Shown here: piece after piece, positions 12,284 through 26,040 of the stretch
Position numbering within the stretch: the stretch's first letter is position 1
Layout of the letters: the number at the start of each line of letters is the position of its first letter
NCBI GenBank assembly: GCA_026545225.1
Contig: CM048846.1
Coordinates: 38,017,501 to 38,081,500 of the forward strand
Reading direction: 5' to 3'
DNA: 64,000 nucleotides
DNA from: Cornus controversa
Taxonomy: Eukaryota > Streptophyta > Magnoliopsida > Cornales > Cornaceae
Program-made: the position numbers and the translations under genes
The notes under the pieces: model-generated
What the model was told of the DNA's origin: nothing
The model's database searches: none
The model's input: the letters and a program-made list of their open reading frames with translations, nothing else

Positions 12284-13183
12284 CTGTGAATTGTTAATGA
12301 ACCCATCTCATTCATCGACTCTATGCGATCTAATATTTCTATCAAGCATGAGTTCTATTACGAGGTATCGAACCTATGAATCTATTCACTATTTTTTATG
12401 TATTAATTTATGATTCGTGGTTAGTCCTTAAATCTAGAAAGAATACAGAAATAGAATAAGAATCCACTTCGAACTTAGAATGAAGAAATAATAAAAAATA
12501 TATATTGTTTCCATATATCTCACTTGGTCAAATTCGAAGCAAGTGTTTCCTTTCGATTAATGCCCGAAAGAACCACTTCAAGTAATGAATATTATTCATA
12601 TTTTGAGATGAAAGAATTCCTTTTCTATCATTCTACCAAAATATCAACTATTTCAAAAAAATTCACTGACTACCCTACCCATAGTCCAGGAATAGAATAA
12701 TTGAGATAAATTTCTGAAGAATATTGTGATGATAAAAAATGAGTAGCAAAAGAAGATAGAAATTGGATAGTTATCATTATAAGCAATTCAATTGTTTGGT
12801 TATTAAGGAGCGCAAAAGAAGAAACGTCGATTGACAAAAAAGAAATAATTTACAAGTTATGATCTATCTGGATCTAAAGTATCAATTCCAAAAAAACAAA
12901 TATTGGACTTAAAATAAAAAGAGAAAATTTTTTGATTTTGAAATATTTTTATATATGAGATGAATCTAGTATTTCAATTTGTTACTGAATTGAGTTGAGT
13001 GAATTTCCATACATATAAAAGACCATTTTGGGGACAAAAAGAGTTGTTTTATGATTGTTCCGTATACGTTTGCTTTGGCTCGAATGAGCGTTCTGAAGAA
13101 ACTTCAGTTAAGTTATGTTATAGAAAGGAGTCTTGAGTTTTTCCCTCCTGCTGAGAAAGCATTCATTCTTTCGTTTTCATTTC
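12284..13183. other. Plastid cemA-ycf4 spacer
   Basis: AT-rich intergenic plastid DNA with no recognisable gene. Confidence 0.75.
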
Positions 13184-13728
13184 TCAAAATACTTCAATTG
13201 GTACACACAAGAAATAGGCCAATTCAAGAGCTTTTTGTTCGTGGAGTCAAATTCTTACCGATACGAGTCAAGGGAATAGTCCCCTGACCTCTGATTTCCA
13301 TATAAAGGATACGACGAGCATAAATACCCTCTTTCACTTCTATTCTGACGGACTGAATATCTTTTATAAGGAATCGGAGGAAGATGCAACCATTTTTTCT
13401 AGGAAATCCCCAACAAAAATACATATTATTCCTTCTTTTCTATCGAATCAATCATAACCACTACCTACATTCCACGAATTGTGGACCACAAATAGGAGCT
13501 AATAAAGAGACCCTCAATCCCATAGAAAGACATCATGATCCCTTGTGGAAAAAAAATTATTTGCCGAGACAGAAATAAAAATATCAAATTTCTACCAAGA
13601 TAACTGGAAATTCCAACCAATAAGAATCCTAATAAACCTGAAAAAAGGATAAAGGCCCAACAGAAATTACTTGTTTTTCGAGACCCCGTTATAAGTTCTA
13701 TCCATATACGTTCTGATCGCCAACTCAT
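13184..13728 (-). pseudogene. ycf4 (photosystem I assembly) pseudogene
   Basis: Relic of the 184-residue thylakoid protein Ycf4. It starts [18 protein letters not shown] at 13728. The first 80 codons are readable. A frameshift and small deletion follow near 13440. The middle ([12 protein letters not shown] to [12 protein letters not shown]) is open in another frame, and a 7-nt deletion after LTPR shifts the frame before the terminal AYFLCVPIEVF. Length is 545 nt against about 555 for an intact gene. Confidence 0.96.
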
Positions 13729-14159
13729 ACTTAATCCGGTTGCATTTTATTGGAATTAAGAGAATAACCCAAATGAATTTGACTTTACTCTTTTTGTTTC
13801 CGAAATAACTCTCATCAACTAGCACTATTTTTCCATGAACCTTTAGGAGTAATTCATCAAATTGGTTAAATCTAAAATAATAACATCCCCTTCATATGAT
13901 TTTACTCTAGATATTAACATACATATAGAGACATTGACTTTCCATTTCAGACATCCGCCCACCACCGATCCTGGTCTATTTGTAAATAGCTAGAATTCAT
14001 TTACCCATATATCGTGTTTCTGCATACATAAGAGTTCTTTCATTTATGTTCGGCGGAAGCCACATGCTATACCACCATATTCCACTCAATAAATATCTAT
14101 GTTATGATACAAGTCTATGTTTTGAAAAAAAAAATGGATGCTATTTAGTCCGATCAGAT
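13729..14159. other. Plastid ycf4-psaI spacer
   Basis: AT-rich spacer; no gene seen. Confidence 0.75.
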
Positions 14160-14270
14160 CTAAACAATCTTGCTGTTTTGAACATGAAGAGATAAAGAAG
14201 CCATTGCAATTGCTGGAAATACTATGCCTACTAAAGGCACCAAAACAGAGGGAAAGTCGAAAGTTTCCAT
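14160..14270 (-). pseudogene. psaI relic, frame still open
   Basis: Complete 36-codon photosystem I subunit VIII, reading [15 protein letters not shown] at the start and HVQNSKIV at the end, followed by TAG. One hydrophobic segment ([15 protein letters not shown]) is intact. As with psbL and psbJ, the open frame reflects short length; neighbours ycf4 and accD are broken. Confidence 0.95.
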
Positions 14271-14925
14271 AGAATGGGTACCTCGAGTTACTATTAATTT
14301 GTACCTCTTATTGTTATATTCTTATAAAGATATCTTATAATAATTATAATTCTAATTAGTATAGATCTAAGTATATATCTAAGTGAGTATATATAATAAG
14401 CGCAGGGAATGTAGAACTAAATAAATGGACTTATTCATCTTTCTACATGAAATATATGTATGATAATCGATTTTATTCTTCTTCTTCTTTTCTTCTTCTT
14501 CTTTTATTCTTGTCTTTGCATTTAATCAAGAAAGAGTTTCTTACAAATTACCGAAAGATTCGTTAGAATCCAACCGGCCTAACAGGGATTCTTAGTAAAA
14601 TGGGATTCTCTGGAGATATAGAAAGATACAAAATTCTATATTTTCTATAGTTAAATTATATACATACATAAGAAGGGAAAATGAAATTCATTTTATTTGC
14701 CTAATTTCATGAAAGGAAGAATTAATTCTTTTATCTTGTTGCTAGAGGCTTCCTGATTACTAATCAGTAATATAGGTAAAAAAAAAAAGAATTATCCACA
14801 CCTTTTGATTCTTTCTACAATTAGATCTTATGTCACCAAAGAAAACTCTATTCTTCTGGTTTTTACTTTGATTTCGATAAACTAACTACTTGTTTGCTAC
14901 AAATCAAATAATTGAACTTAATGCT
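14271..14925. other. Plastid psaI-accD spacer
   Basis: AT-rich spacer with a (TTC)n-rich pyrimidine run at 14476-14512. No gene seen. Confidence 0.75.
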
Positions 14926-16453
14926 CTACTTAATTGAATTTTGATTCAAAAGAAAGAAAACGTGGAGTTGAAATAATTCACTCAGAACGCCTTTTAAAGG
15001 ATTACATGGTACGATTAAATAGAATAAGCCTTTCTGAATAAATATTCAGCCGCTTGTGAACCTTCGGGTACTATTTTTTGTAATGGTTGTTCAATTACTC
15101 TTTTACCCGCAAATGCAATGTAGGCATCGAGTTCGGAAATAATGATATCCCCCAACATACCAAAACTAGCTGTCGCCCCACCAGTAGTAGGAGATGTAAG
15201 GATTGATACATAGAATAACTTTTTATTTGAATGATAATCATATAAAGTAGAAGAAATTTTAGCCATTTGCATCAAGCTCAAACTTCCTTCTTGCATGCGT
15301 GCCCCTCCCTAAGCACATACTATAATAAGAGGTAGAAATTGATTGGTAGCATACTCGATCAAACGGGTAGTTTTCTCCCCGACTACGGATCCCATACTAC
15401 CCCCATAAACTGAAAATCCATAACCCCAATTGTTATAGGAATACCGTTTAGTTGGCCTATGCCTGTTGAACGGCCTCAGTTAAGCCTATTTTTTTTTATA
15501 AGAATTGATATTATCTTTATAAGGCTCCTCATCCGAATGAAATTCAATGGGATCCAAAGAGACCATGTCTTCATCTAGAGGATCCCAAGTGCCTGGATCA
15601 ATCGAAAGTTCGATTCTATCTGAACTACTCATTTTCAAATGATATTCACATTGTTCACAAATATTCATTTTTGACTTCAAAATTTTCTTATAATTTAATC
15701 CATAACAATTTTCACATTGAACCCACAAATGCTTGTATTTTTGAGTTACATCGAGATCATTAGAACTTTCTCTTATAGTTAAATCACTACCATTTGTACT
15801 GGTTTTTATACTGGAACTATCGCCTTTACTACTATTTCTACTTTCAACACAAATGGAACTATAAATGTAATTGTCACTGTAATTGTCACTATCACTTAAA
15901 ATGTAAGTATCAATACAGATTTGAGAATGAAGATAACTGTCAATGCAACTATTAATGTGATTATTCCAACTATATTGAGTATCATATATGTAACGATCAT
16001 AGTAGGGTTCGTTACTCTTAGATCCCTTATTCAGATAACTAGAATTCTGATAACTGTAAAAGAACTTTCTAGTTCACTCAAAAAAGAATGATCATTGTCA
16101 ATCTCAAAAATCTAATTTTCAATATCAAAATATATGGAATAACTGTCCCCATTATTATCCCTAACTAAAAAAGTGTCATCAGAAATGAAATTCCGAATGC
16201 CCTTGACACCGAATAAATGATCAACATTATTGTAACTAGAACTATCACTATCAATCCAACTATGAATGTTTTTATTTCTATTTGGATCTTCACTATCGCT
16301 GCTATTTTCAATAGGACCAAGACTGCCCATTGATTTACTCAACCCACACCTGTGTTCTAACTCTTTCTTAAACAACATCGAATTGAACCACCATTTTTTC
16401 ATAGAGTTTTCTTGCCCCCTATTTGCATGAAAATACAATAGATGAATAGTCAT
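14926..16453 (-). pseudogene. accD (acetyl-CoA carboxylase beta) pseudogene
   Basis: Relic of the plastid-encoded carboxyltransferase beta subunit of acetyl-CoA carboxylase. The start is [16 protein letters not shown] at 16453. A CAG to TAG stop follows SIYFDIEN at 16112. Frameshifts break the acidic middle part. The zinc-finger region (CENCYGLNY ... CEQCEYHL) is open at 15486-15728 and ends in stops in the KTGLTEA region. The catalytic part ([15 protein letters not shown] to AAEYLF) is open at 15015-15296, then a 1-nt deletion shifts the last 40 codons. The terminal stop is at 14926. Confidence 0.97.
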
Positions 16454-17107
16454 TCAATGAAAAATAATTTATTTGAATATTTTATTTCCTATCAGAATAA
16501 ACATATAGATCCAATCATTAGGATTATTAACGAATAAGAAGTGTGAGTATTGAAATAACCTATTCTTTTTTATGGCAATCCGGGGTAGCACTCCACTATA
16601 TATGAATATGATGGAACCCCCTTCTCCAATTATAAATATTTTGAATTCTAAATAGTAAGGGGTGCTTTCTCCTATGTTATGTCAAATTCGCATCGAAAAA
16701 AAGAAAAAGAAATATTTGTTCTCTCCTATGAAATTTTTTTTTGTTTGTAAAATCTCGATAATAACTAATAATAAGTAATAAGTTTAGTTTCTATTCCAAC
16801 ACGGAACAATAAGGACAATATACAGGATATGTAGAAAGAGTTGTGATACTTGGCTCGATCTGTGAAAACTACAGGATGGAAAAGAATACACCAATCCTAA
16901 GGATCCATAGGATTAATTGTGGATCCAATACAATAATAGAATTGTTTAGTCTCAGATTTTTTGTTTCAAATCTTGTATATTTAGATAAGTATGTATCTAT
17001 CCAAAATATATGCAATAGGGTATTTGTATTTAGCTTAATCCTTTTAGTAAAAGATTGGGTCGAGTTTAATTACAATTCAATTAAGAGAACAAACGGTAAT
17101 TAATGGA
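16454..17107. other. Plastid accD-rbcL spacer
   Basis: AT-rich intergenic DNA, no gene. An open stretch at 16843-17103 on the + strand has no recognisable similarity and is treated as chance. Confidence 0.7.
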
Positions 17108-18406
<1,299 letters not shown>

Positions 18407-18568
18407 TTAAGAATTCTCATATCAACAAGATCTACTCGACATGAATTAGGCGTTAATGAAACTTTTCATAGGAATTTTTCACAAAATTATCAACAAATAC
18501 TAATCTTATCAACTAATTAGAATGCTTCATTATTAGACCATGGTATTTGATTCATCAAATACATAATT

Positions 18569-18598
18569 ATTGTATTTTCTTTCGTATATATGGCGCAA
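18569..18598 (-). promoter_or_regulatory. Fossil rbcL promoter (bacterial type)
   Basis: On the minus strand, -35 TTGCGC (18593-18598) and -10 TACAAT (18569-18574) are separated by 18 bp, matching the well-known rbcL promoter layout. Both boxes have escaped the decay seen in the gene. Confidence 0.85.
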
Positions 18599-18661
18599 CC
18601 AAATTCTTATTTTTTACCTTTTTCTTTTAATCGAAATACCTAAATAATAAGAAATTAACTC

Positions 18662-18690
18662 TTGACAGTGATGTATGTTGTATATGTAAA
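18662..18690 (+). promoter_or_regulatory. Fossil atpB promoter
   Basis: TTGACA at 18662-18667 followed by GTATATGTAAAT-like sequence (-10 region about 18683-18690) resembles the sigma70-type atpB promoter. It points toward the truncated atpB at 19134. Confidence 0.65.
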
Positions 18691-19133
18691 TCCTCAATGT
18701 GAAAATATGCGGAATTCATATATGAAAAGGTATAAAAAAATAAAAAATAAATAAAAGAATAGGCTCGGCGTAAATTGATATGCTGAAATAAGAAAGAAGA
18801 AGGGCTGATGAGATAGCAATAATGAATTGTAAATAGAGTTTAGGTTCGAATTCCATATATAATCTGAATGGGATTGTCTATAATCATAGACAAATGAAAG
18901 ACTTTCTCAAGATTCTTATTCAGCCACTTGATATTTTGAAAATGGGTTGATTGAACTTGAAAATTAATTCATTGAATAAGTAAACAATTGAATTGGATTC
19001 GGTTGGATGGTACCAACGAAATCGAGTGCTAACTCCCATTTCTTATTGAATTAACCGATCAACTCGCTATCGGATATTGATTTTGAATTTGATAATTTTC
19101 AAAATAAATTTCGACATATTTTTATTTATTATT

Positions 19134-19435
19134 ATGAGAATCAATCCTACTACTTCTGGTCCTCGGATTTCCACGCTTGAAAAAACAAACTTTGGGGTGT
19201 ATCGCTCAAATCATTGGTCCTGTACTAGATGTAGCTTTTCCTCCAGGTAAGATGCCTAATATTTATAATGCGCTGGTAGTTAAAGGTCGAGATACTGCTG
19301 GTCAACCAATTAATGTGACTTGTGAGGTACAACAATTATTAGGAAACAATCGAGTTAGAGTTATAGCTATGAGTGCTACAGATGGTCTAACGAGAGGAAT
19401 GGAGGTGGTTGACACGGGAGTGCCTCTAAGTGTTC
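19134..19435 (+). pseudogene. atpB 5' fragment
   Basis: The ATP synthase CF1 beta subunit begins [10 protein letters not shown] at 19134. One extra nucleotide in the A-run near 19180 shifts the frame, after which [19 protein letters not shown] to VDTGVPLSV is readable. The gene stops after about 100 codons at 19435, where repeat R begins. The nucleotide-binding P-loop and everything downstream are absent. Confidence 0.96.
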
Positions 19436-21695
19436 GAATAGAACCCAAAGAAATTAAAATAAATTTGATGAAAATACTTTTTTGTTTTCGGTAAGTGGAA
19501 TGCTTGGAAATACTTGATATATATAATAAAATAATATTGGAATACAACAAAATAAAAACAAATTTTGGTTTTAGCTTTTTAATGATAGTGGAAACCTTCA
19601 GTTAGCTGGGGTCTTCACTGTTCCAACTCTGATTTTGAATTACATGCCTTTGAATGCTATTTTTAACTAAAACGAGAAACTATATCATTGATCACAATGT
19701 CAAGAATTTGTGAGATGCGAAAGTGATTAAACAGTGTTATTTAGTGATTTTTCAGACCTAGAAGATGGTGAATATGTAGTTTTGCTGGAAGACGTTAGAC
19801 TTTACCATTCTGGAGAATGTTGCTAAATAGGTCTTCTTACTTGATATTAGTAATTCTATTTGGTTGGGCCTCCATCTGCAAGATACTGATCGTTTATTTG
19901 TAATATTATTAATTTGGCTCCCACTTTTTAGATTACTTCTAAACTCAAAAATATCACTCAATCAATCAATCTTTCTCTCTTTATATATATATATTCACTA
20001 ACGTATTGCTTGTGCTTACAGCACTATAAAAAAAATTGTTGAACTAAATCATTTTAGGAGTGTGAGATTTGGTAAATGTATATGTAAATTTAAGTGTAAA
20101 TGTAATGAGTCAATTATGACCGTTAGATCGACGATAGAGATAATTATGTTAGACCATAAATAAACATAGATATTTTGAATCGTAACATTAGTTTTTTAAG
20201 TATTTTTGACTGTTAGATTATGATTTCTTTTTAGAAAGATTCAAACACAATGCTTAAATGTAATATAGATATATTGTGTTGTGTGAGAACTGAGAAGCGT
20301 TTGCATGTTAACTCTTTTAATTTGTATATGTACTAGTGTATTGTCTGTGCCTACGGCACTATAAAAAAAAAATGATTTGTAGAGTGAAAAGTTATCACCA
20401 AATGAGTAGTGAACAAGGTGTCCATCCATTGGATTGTGTAGAAGCGTGGGTACCACTTACACTATCTAAGAATGATAGTGATTCACTTTCCAAATTAGTG
20501 ATAACTTTAACTATCCATATCATTACTCTAAAAATAAATTGTTGGATTGAATCATTTTAGGGGTGTGAGGGTAGGTGAATGTGTATGTGAATTTTGGTGT
20601 TAATGTAGTGGGTAATTCGTAACCGTTTAATTGTAGATAAGGACAGTTAATTTAGACCGTTTAATTTTGAATCGTAAGATTGATTTTTTAAAAAAATTTG
20701 ATCATTAGATCGTGATTTTTTTTTTTTTGAGGAAGATTCAAACACAGTGCTTAGATGTAATATAGTATATATACCCATAAATAATGATTTAAATACATAC
20801 GCATTATTTCTTTAAATATAATCTATACCTTTCTTGGATCTCATATACGGCTTTGTAATGTTTTCTTTTCTTTTGTTGATGTGATTCTCTATTTTTGTAC
20901 TTTTTATATTATTGTTTTATCTTTGTAGGGTAATGCTAACATGTTGTATTTGTTTGTTATTAAATGTAAAACTCTTAGGAATGAAATGTTGAGTATTATG
21001 TGTTTTATTGAATATATGCATTTTGGTATGTTATTCATTACCAATTGAGTACTTAATACTTTAATAAATTGGTTTGTTTTGTTTAAATTAAAATTTGCCT
21101 ATCTTCAATTCAAATACGATTTTAAATTCATTTAATTTGTTGATATTTACTAGATTATATGTCATTATGACACTTGAATTTGTTATATATAAATATATAT
21201 ATATTTAATTATTTTGTTTTGTGCGCGAGACAACTTTAACTATTGACAAAATCTTCTTATTTTTAGGGATCAAATTAGTACTTATGAGGGACAGTTATTA
21301 CAAGATGCTAAAAATACATTTGATTGTCACAGTTGTGGCCTAAAGAGTATGATATTGTTCTATACATGTGGCTCCGCCCCTGCCAAGATCTCTTTATGTT
21401 ACCCAATTGCCGCTACTTTTTTTTTCAATCATGGGTGTCCGGGCCAGTTTACGCGCACCTCGACTAATTCCATGAGACTCTGAAGTTAACGACCAGGCAA
21501 GCCCTCCAGTGACCCTGAGGAGACTCGAACCGGTGACCATTAGAGAGCAAACCCAATGCCTGACCAGTTGAGCTACCCCGCAAGGTTAATTTAACTAGTT
21601 CAATAATCGCCCATTACTTTCAGATAACAGCCCACCACACTCGAGACCTCCTTCTTTAAATTCAAAAACACTACCCTCCTAAATCTCCTCTTTTT
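19433..21695 (+). repeat. Direct repeat R, right copy
   Basis: Second copy of R (see 70-3510), starting immediately at the truncated atpB with a shared TTC at the join. It preserves the empty target site of the Mutator-like element near 20256. It contains a SINE at 21416-21582 that replaces about 45 bases found in the left copy. Confidence 0.85.
21416..21582 (-). mobile_element. tRNA-derived SINE
   Basis: On the minus strand it begins with a tRNA-like head containing an A-box-like TAGCTCAACTGG and a B box GGTTCGAGTCTCC (21519-21531), the two internal RNA polymerase III promoter elements. A non-tRNA body with GAGGTGCGCGTAAACTGG follows, ending in a short A/T-rich tail (T run at 21417-21425 on the + strand). 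Length is about 167 bp. No clear target duplication was found. A tRNA gene is excluded because no cloverleaf 3' half or acceptor stem can be formed. Confidence 0.8.
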
Positions 21696-21817
21696 TTTTT
21701 TCTTTTTTTTTTGAGAAATGCTAAATTTCACAATTTTATTTCACGAATTTTAACTCGAATTACGTGATTAGGTGTCAACCTATGTGACAGATGTGATAGC
21801 CCATATGTTTTCTCTTA

Positions 21818-22253
21818 GGCTATGTTTGGTAAAATGGAAAAGAAAAGAAAGGATAACATTACTAATGAGAGAAAAGAAAAGAAAGAAAAGGAGAAGATAG
21901 TGTTAAACTTTTATCGTGTTTGGTTGATTAGTAAAGGAAAATAAAGGAAAAGATAGTTAACATGTTTGGGGAAAGAAAGGAGAGGAAACAATTTAAAATT
22001 TTTACCATTATACCCTTTTATATTTAAAAGAACAAATTTTAGCTTTTATCAAAATAAGGGCAAAATTGGTATTAACAAAGTTTCATTAAAAAATATAGCA
22101 TTTCCTTCCCTTTCTTCCCATTTTTGAAAGGATAACAAAAATTACTATTCATCCTTAATTTATCCTTCCAAATCCTTCCATTTCCTTTTCTTTCCATCCT
22201 TAATTCACCCTTCTTTTCTTTTCCTTCTATTTCTTTCCTACCAAACTGTACCC
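21818..22253. mobile_element. Tourist-like MITE (PIF/Harbinger)
   Basis: Terminal inverted repeats GGCTATGTTTGGTA (left) and GGGTACAGTTTGGTA (right, reverse complement) are flanked on both sides by TTA, the PIF/Harbinger target duplication. It is 436 bp with a purine-rich left half and pyrimidine-rich right half, and has no coding capacity. Confidence 0.8.
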
Positions 22254-22391
22254 TTATTCTTTTATCCTAAATTCGGAAGCAGCCTCAGCAATTTGAAGAA
22301 TAGTTATTGAAACTACACAAAAAAAAAAAAAAAATAGAGATCAAAGGATGACGTTGAGATTATAAATTTTAGATGCATATCTCTCTCTTCG

Positions 22392-22825
22392 ATCAGAATC
22401 GATTTGGGGACTATAGATTCATGTGTGGGTGATTATAAAAATGGTCATGTTGAGATTATAGCGAATGACCAAGGAAACAGAATGACTACGTAATGGGTTG
22501 CATTCACAGACATAGAGTGCTTCATAGGAGAGGCTACGAAGAATCAAGCAACCCTTAACCTCGAACGCACAATTTCCAATGTCAAATGTCTTATTGGGAA
22601 AAAGTATAGGTTTGATGATCCAGAAGTTCAGACAGATATGAAATTCTTACCATATAAGAACAACTGTTAACAAAGATGGGAAGCCTTATATAGAAGTGAT
22701 GATCAAAGATGGTGAGGTTAAGTTGTTTAGCCCTGAGGAAATCAGTGCTATGGTATTGGTGAAGATGGAGACAGCAGAGCCATATTTAGGGAAGAGAATC
22801 AAAGATGTTGTCATCATTGTTCCAG
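22392..22825 (+). pseudogene. BiP-type HSP70 N-terminal pseudogene fragment
   Basis: BiP is the ER-lumenal HSP70 chaperone. This stretch matches the start of its ATPase domain: [61 protein letters not shown], then, after a frameshift near 22665, [18 protein letters not shown] and LGKRIKDVV. About 145 codons are contiguous without introns. A TAA stop lies near 22486 and the frame is broken again around PYK. The phosphate-binding loop reads LGTIDS instead of LGTTYS. It could be a retrocopy or a captured exon. Confidence 0.9.
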
Positions 22826-25119
22826 ATAGAATTTAATTTATTTTACATGTCTATATAAGCATACTTGATGTGTATAGAAATTTTGTCATGTTAATTTTAT
22901 TTTATTTTGAAAGTTCAAACAAACCCACACCCACCCACAATATTGCACCTAATAGGGCTCGGAGAGATCATACCTGAGCTAATGCCCAATGATCATGTTA
23001 ATTATTCTATGTTGATAATGTCATATATATAAAACTTGATAAGCAAGTGGGTGATCAATGTTTTGTAACTACAGGTTTTCTAAGAATTAGTCTATAAACT
23101 CAATCTAATGGATATATGGATTATAGAATTATTAGAAGTATAAATAATTAAATAGTACAATTTGGTGACAACAATTTGAAGAATAGTTATTGAAACTACA
23201 AAGAAAAATAGAGATCAAAGGGCTTTTTCTGCAAGTCTGTTGCGCTTCTTACATGTTTCTAGAGAAATATTTTACGTGGGAGAAAGGGGAGGAGCCATAC
23301 AAATCTCAGCGATGCCGATCTACGAATTGGTGAGGAGATCAAATATATAGTAAGATGTATGTAGGGTTTTTTTTTTTATTTTTTCTGTGAAGGGATTGGG
23401 AAAAAGTTTAATCGTATTGATTTTTGTGGTAAGGGTTTTACACCTAAGAATAACTGATTTGATCAATACCATTTCTATGTACTATGATATTATAATTAGA
23501 AAAAACATTTGCTATCAAACTATTGATTACACTGACAAATTGATGCGGAGGTTGATTGTCAACATATGTTTTTTGACTGTAAGTTTTGATTTTTTAAATA
23601 AAATCAGTAAATCGTATTAATAAGTCTGATGATTAGATGGTTCACTTGTCAAAGTCTGATATATATGTCGAAATTGGAACGTCAATTACAATAGTTAGGA
23701 ACCCAGCAATAAAGTTGATTTCATATCACTGCCAATCCTCTGGATTTTACCGCTCTAAATATTTACACAATATGCATGAAAGGAAGGCTTTTTTGAGTTC
23801 AATTGCATATCTATATAGTTTATATGCTTCATATGAATACCAGTATCATGCATTTCTTCTTCAAAAGGATCTTACTTATTATGTACATGTATCTGTATCC
23901 TAACTAATAGTTTGATAGTGAATCACACCCTTTTGCAGAATTTGTTTTGGCTCAACTTTTAGAAATTTTTTCTTGGCATTCTGGAGTGAATTTTGTTTCA
24001 ACAAACTTGCAACCAAAAATTGAAATTTGAAGGCATCAAAATATAAAATTTGAAGTTGAATCTCAATTACTTTGCAAGTTTTCCAGGCATATCAATTTCT
24101 TTTAATCTCTTTTGAGATACCTCTAATTTTGTATAGGTAATATGAATATCTTTATCTAGATTGATTGTCTTTGACAGATGAAGCGCAAGAGTTTTCTCAA
24201 AATCTTTGGACCGAAGAAGAAGAGATTACAGTGACCAAAGAAATGAAACCTGTTCCAACTGGACAACAATGATCAAAATAAATCTGTTCATACGTGATGG
24301 AAAGAGGCACAACGTAATAGCAGAAGTTGTAGTGGTGGTGATGAAGATCTAGTTATGCATTGTTGTAGGTAAGTGCGTAAATATTGATAATTGTCATATG
24401 TTTATCTTCAAAGTTCTGTAAAAAGTTGGTGTACATCTTGAAGTTCGTAAATTTAGTATTTGTGTATTGTTGTTCACTTTTAGTTTAATTCAAATTTCTT
24501 TCAAGATATTTGCACTGAGTCCTTTATAATCACAGAATATGCTATTTGGTGAGCTTAACCCCCTTTTTTAGTCATCATTTTCTATCTAATAACTTTTAAT
24601 TTTGACAACGGACATATTGTTAACATCCAGCATTGATTGCTCCTGGTGGAAGACCCAGGATCAATCTTCTCATTATCAAACACACCAGGGATTGAAAAGT
24701 GACATATTGCCCCATTCTGCTTCCATACGATCCAAAATTTAGTTTATGAAGTGAATTTAGTTACAGGCTAAAAAGAAGTGATTTTAGTTACAACATTGCA
24801 GTGGTGAGAGCCAAATTTAGTTTATGAAGTGAATTGATTTTAGTTAGAACTTTGCAGTGCATGAGAACCAAAATTAAGTGGTAGTTCAGAGGGGGCCAAA
24901 ATGTACAATGACACCTTGGAAAGGGAAGGATCCCAGCCTAGCACAGCACAAAGAAAAATTCTCCCACCATTATAATGTGATCAAAGGACTTCACAAACCA
25001 ATTATCAGAATGATCCAATAGGTCACTTTCTAGTGCTTGATGTGTTTGATAATGGGAAGATTGATCCTTCCTATAATTGTTCACAATTTGCTATGGACTT
25101 CTACTTTTTTTTTTTTTTG
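22826..25119. other. Non-coding AT-rich stretch
   Basis: No gene recognised. Open stretches near 23390 and 23640 are short, AT-driven and without similarity I know. Between 24180 and 24700 there are moderately GC-richer patches that could be old gene debris but are not identifiable. Confidence 0.5.
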
Positions 25120-25643
25120 AAAAATGAACCATACAACAACTATTCTGCCAGTAGTGCAACTCAAGTATTCTTTTGGCAGGATGACTTAGTTCCTTGTTAC
25201 ATCTCAAAAATCGTGATTTTGTTGGGCTTAGTCCATGATTATGGTCAATCTTAACATAGCCCCCCAGTGTATTGACCATCATCATCAACTGTCATATTGA
25301 TTTTGGCCTTACAATTAGTTTTTGTGGATGGCTTTGGTTTGATAGAATTACTTGCTATGTCTTTTACCCTTCTAGATTTACGACATGAAAATATTACATA
25401 CTTCAACTTTTTATTTGCATCAAACTTTCTACTTTTCCTTGTCACACCAAAGCCTTCATGCTTACCATAGTTCTTGTAATAATCAAAAGTTTCATTATCT
25501 GAGTTAAAAACCATACCGGTTTTAGGTGCTTGAACTTCTCCGTACCCATTTGATGTTCCTTCAAGACCTTGTTCATTCATATTCTTACAACTAGCATTTT
25601 GTATATCTGATCCCATATTTATCTCCATAAAATCTTCTACTTC
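25120..25643 (-). pseudogene. FAR1-related DNA-binding domain, broken exon
   Basis: FAR1/FHY3-type factors are domesticated Mutator-like transposases with an N-terminal zinc-binding DNA-binding domain. The frame from 25628 reads MEINMGSDIQNASC, then the domain core FDYYKNYGKHEGFGVTRKS and VIFSCRKSRRVKD. After GGLC a 1-nt shift in a run of six Gs moves the frame. The domain then continues as VKIDHNHGLSPTKSRF and ends near LELHYWQ. A likely splice acceptor (TTTTTTTTGTAG) precedes GAAGTAGAAGATTTT at 25643. The transposase-like and SWIM parts are missing. Confidence 0.85.
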
Positions 25644-26040
25644 CTACAAAAAAAAGCAAAATTATTATCAATATAAAAAGAACACTTTCAGTCAAAAATT
25701 GATTGAAAAAAAATTACTATGTGTTGTGTTGAAGTATTTGATTTCTAGTAAACTGAATTACAAATACGTTTCAATAAAATTTAAAGCTAGATACATGCAA
25801 TGCATGAAGTAAAACTGAGTGATCAACAATTTAGGCCAAAATTCAGCTCTAGATAAAAGGAGATACAGACAACCAAAATAAACAGAGAAAAACAAAGGAA
25901 AGGCCCAGCCAAAAGCACAACCAAAAAAGGCATAACAGACTCGAGAATATGAAGGCAATAAAAAAATTGGACTCCGGGCAAATAACTTGAAAGATATTTG
26001 GATTAAACTAAAAGTAAGAGAATTACTTTCTTATAATGTT

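Noticed and set aside
13051-13287. + strand open frame of 78 codons
   Set aside because: It overlaps the ycf4 pseudogene on the other strand and has no independent similarity.
21519-21580. tRNA gene
   Set aside because: A and B boxes are present, but the sequence cannot form an acceptor stem and continues into a SINE body with a tail.
22826-23000. Continuation of the BiP gene
   Set aside because: Similarity ends abruptly after the KDVVIIVP region, and the following sequence is AT-rich and non-coding.
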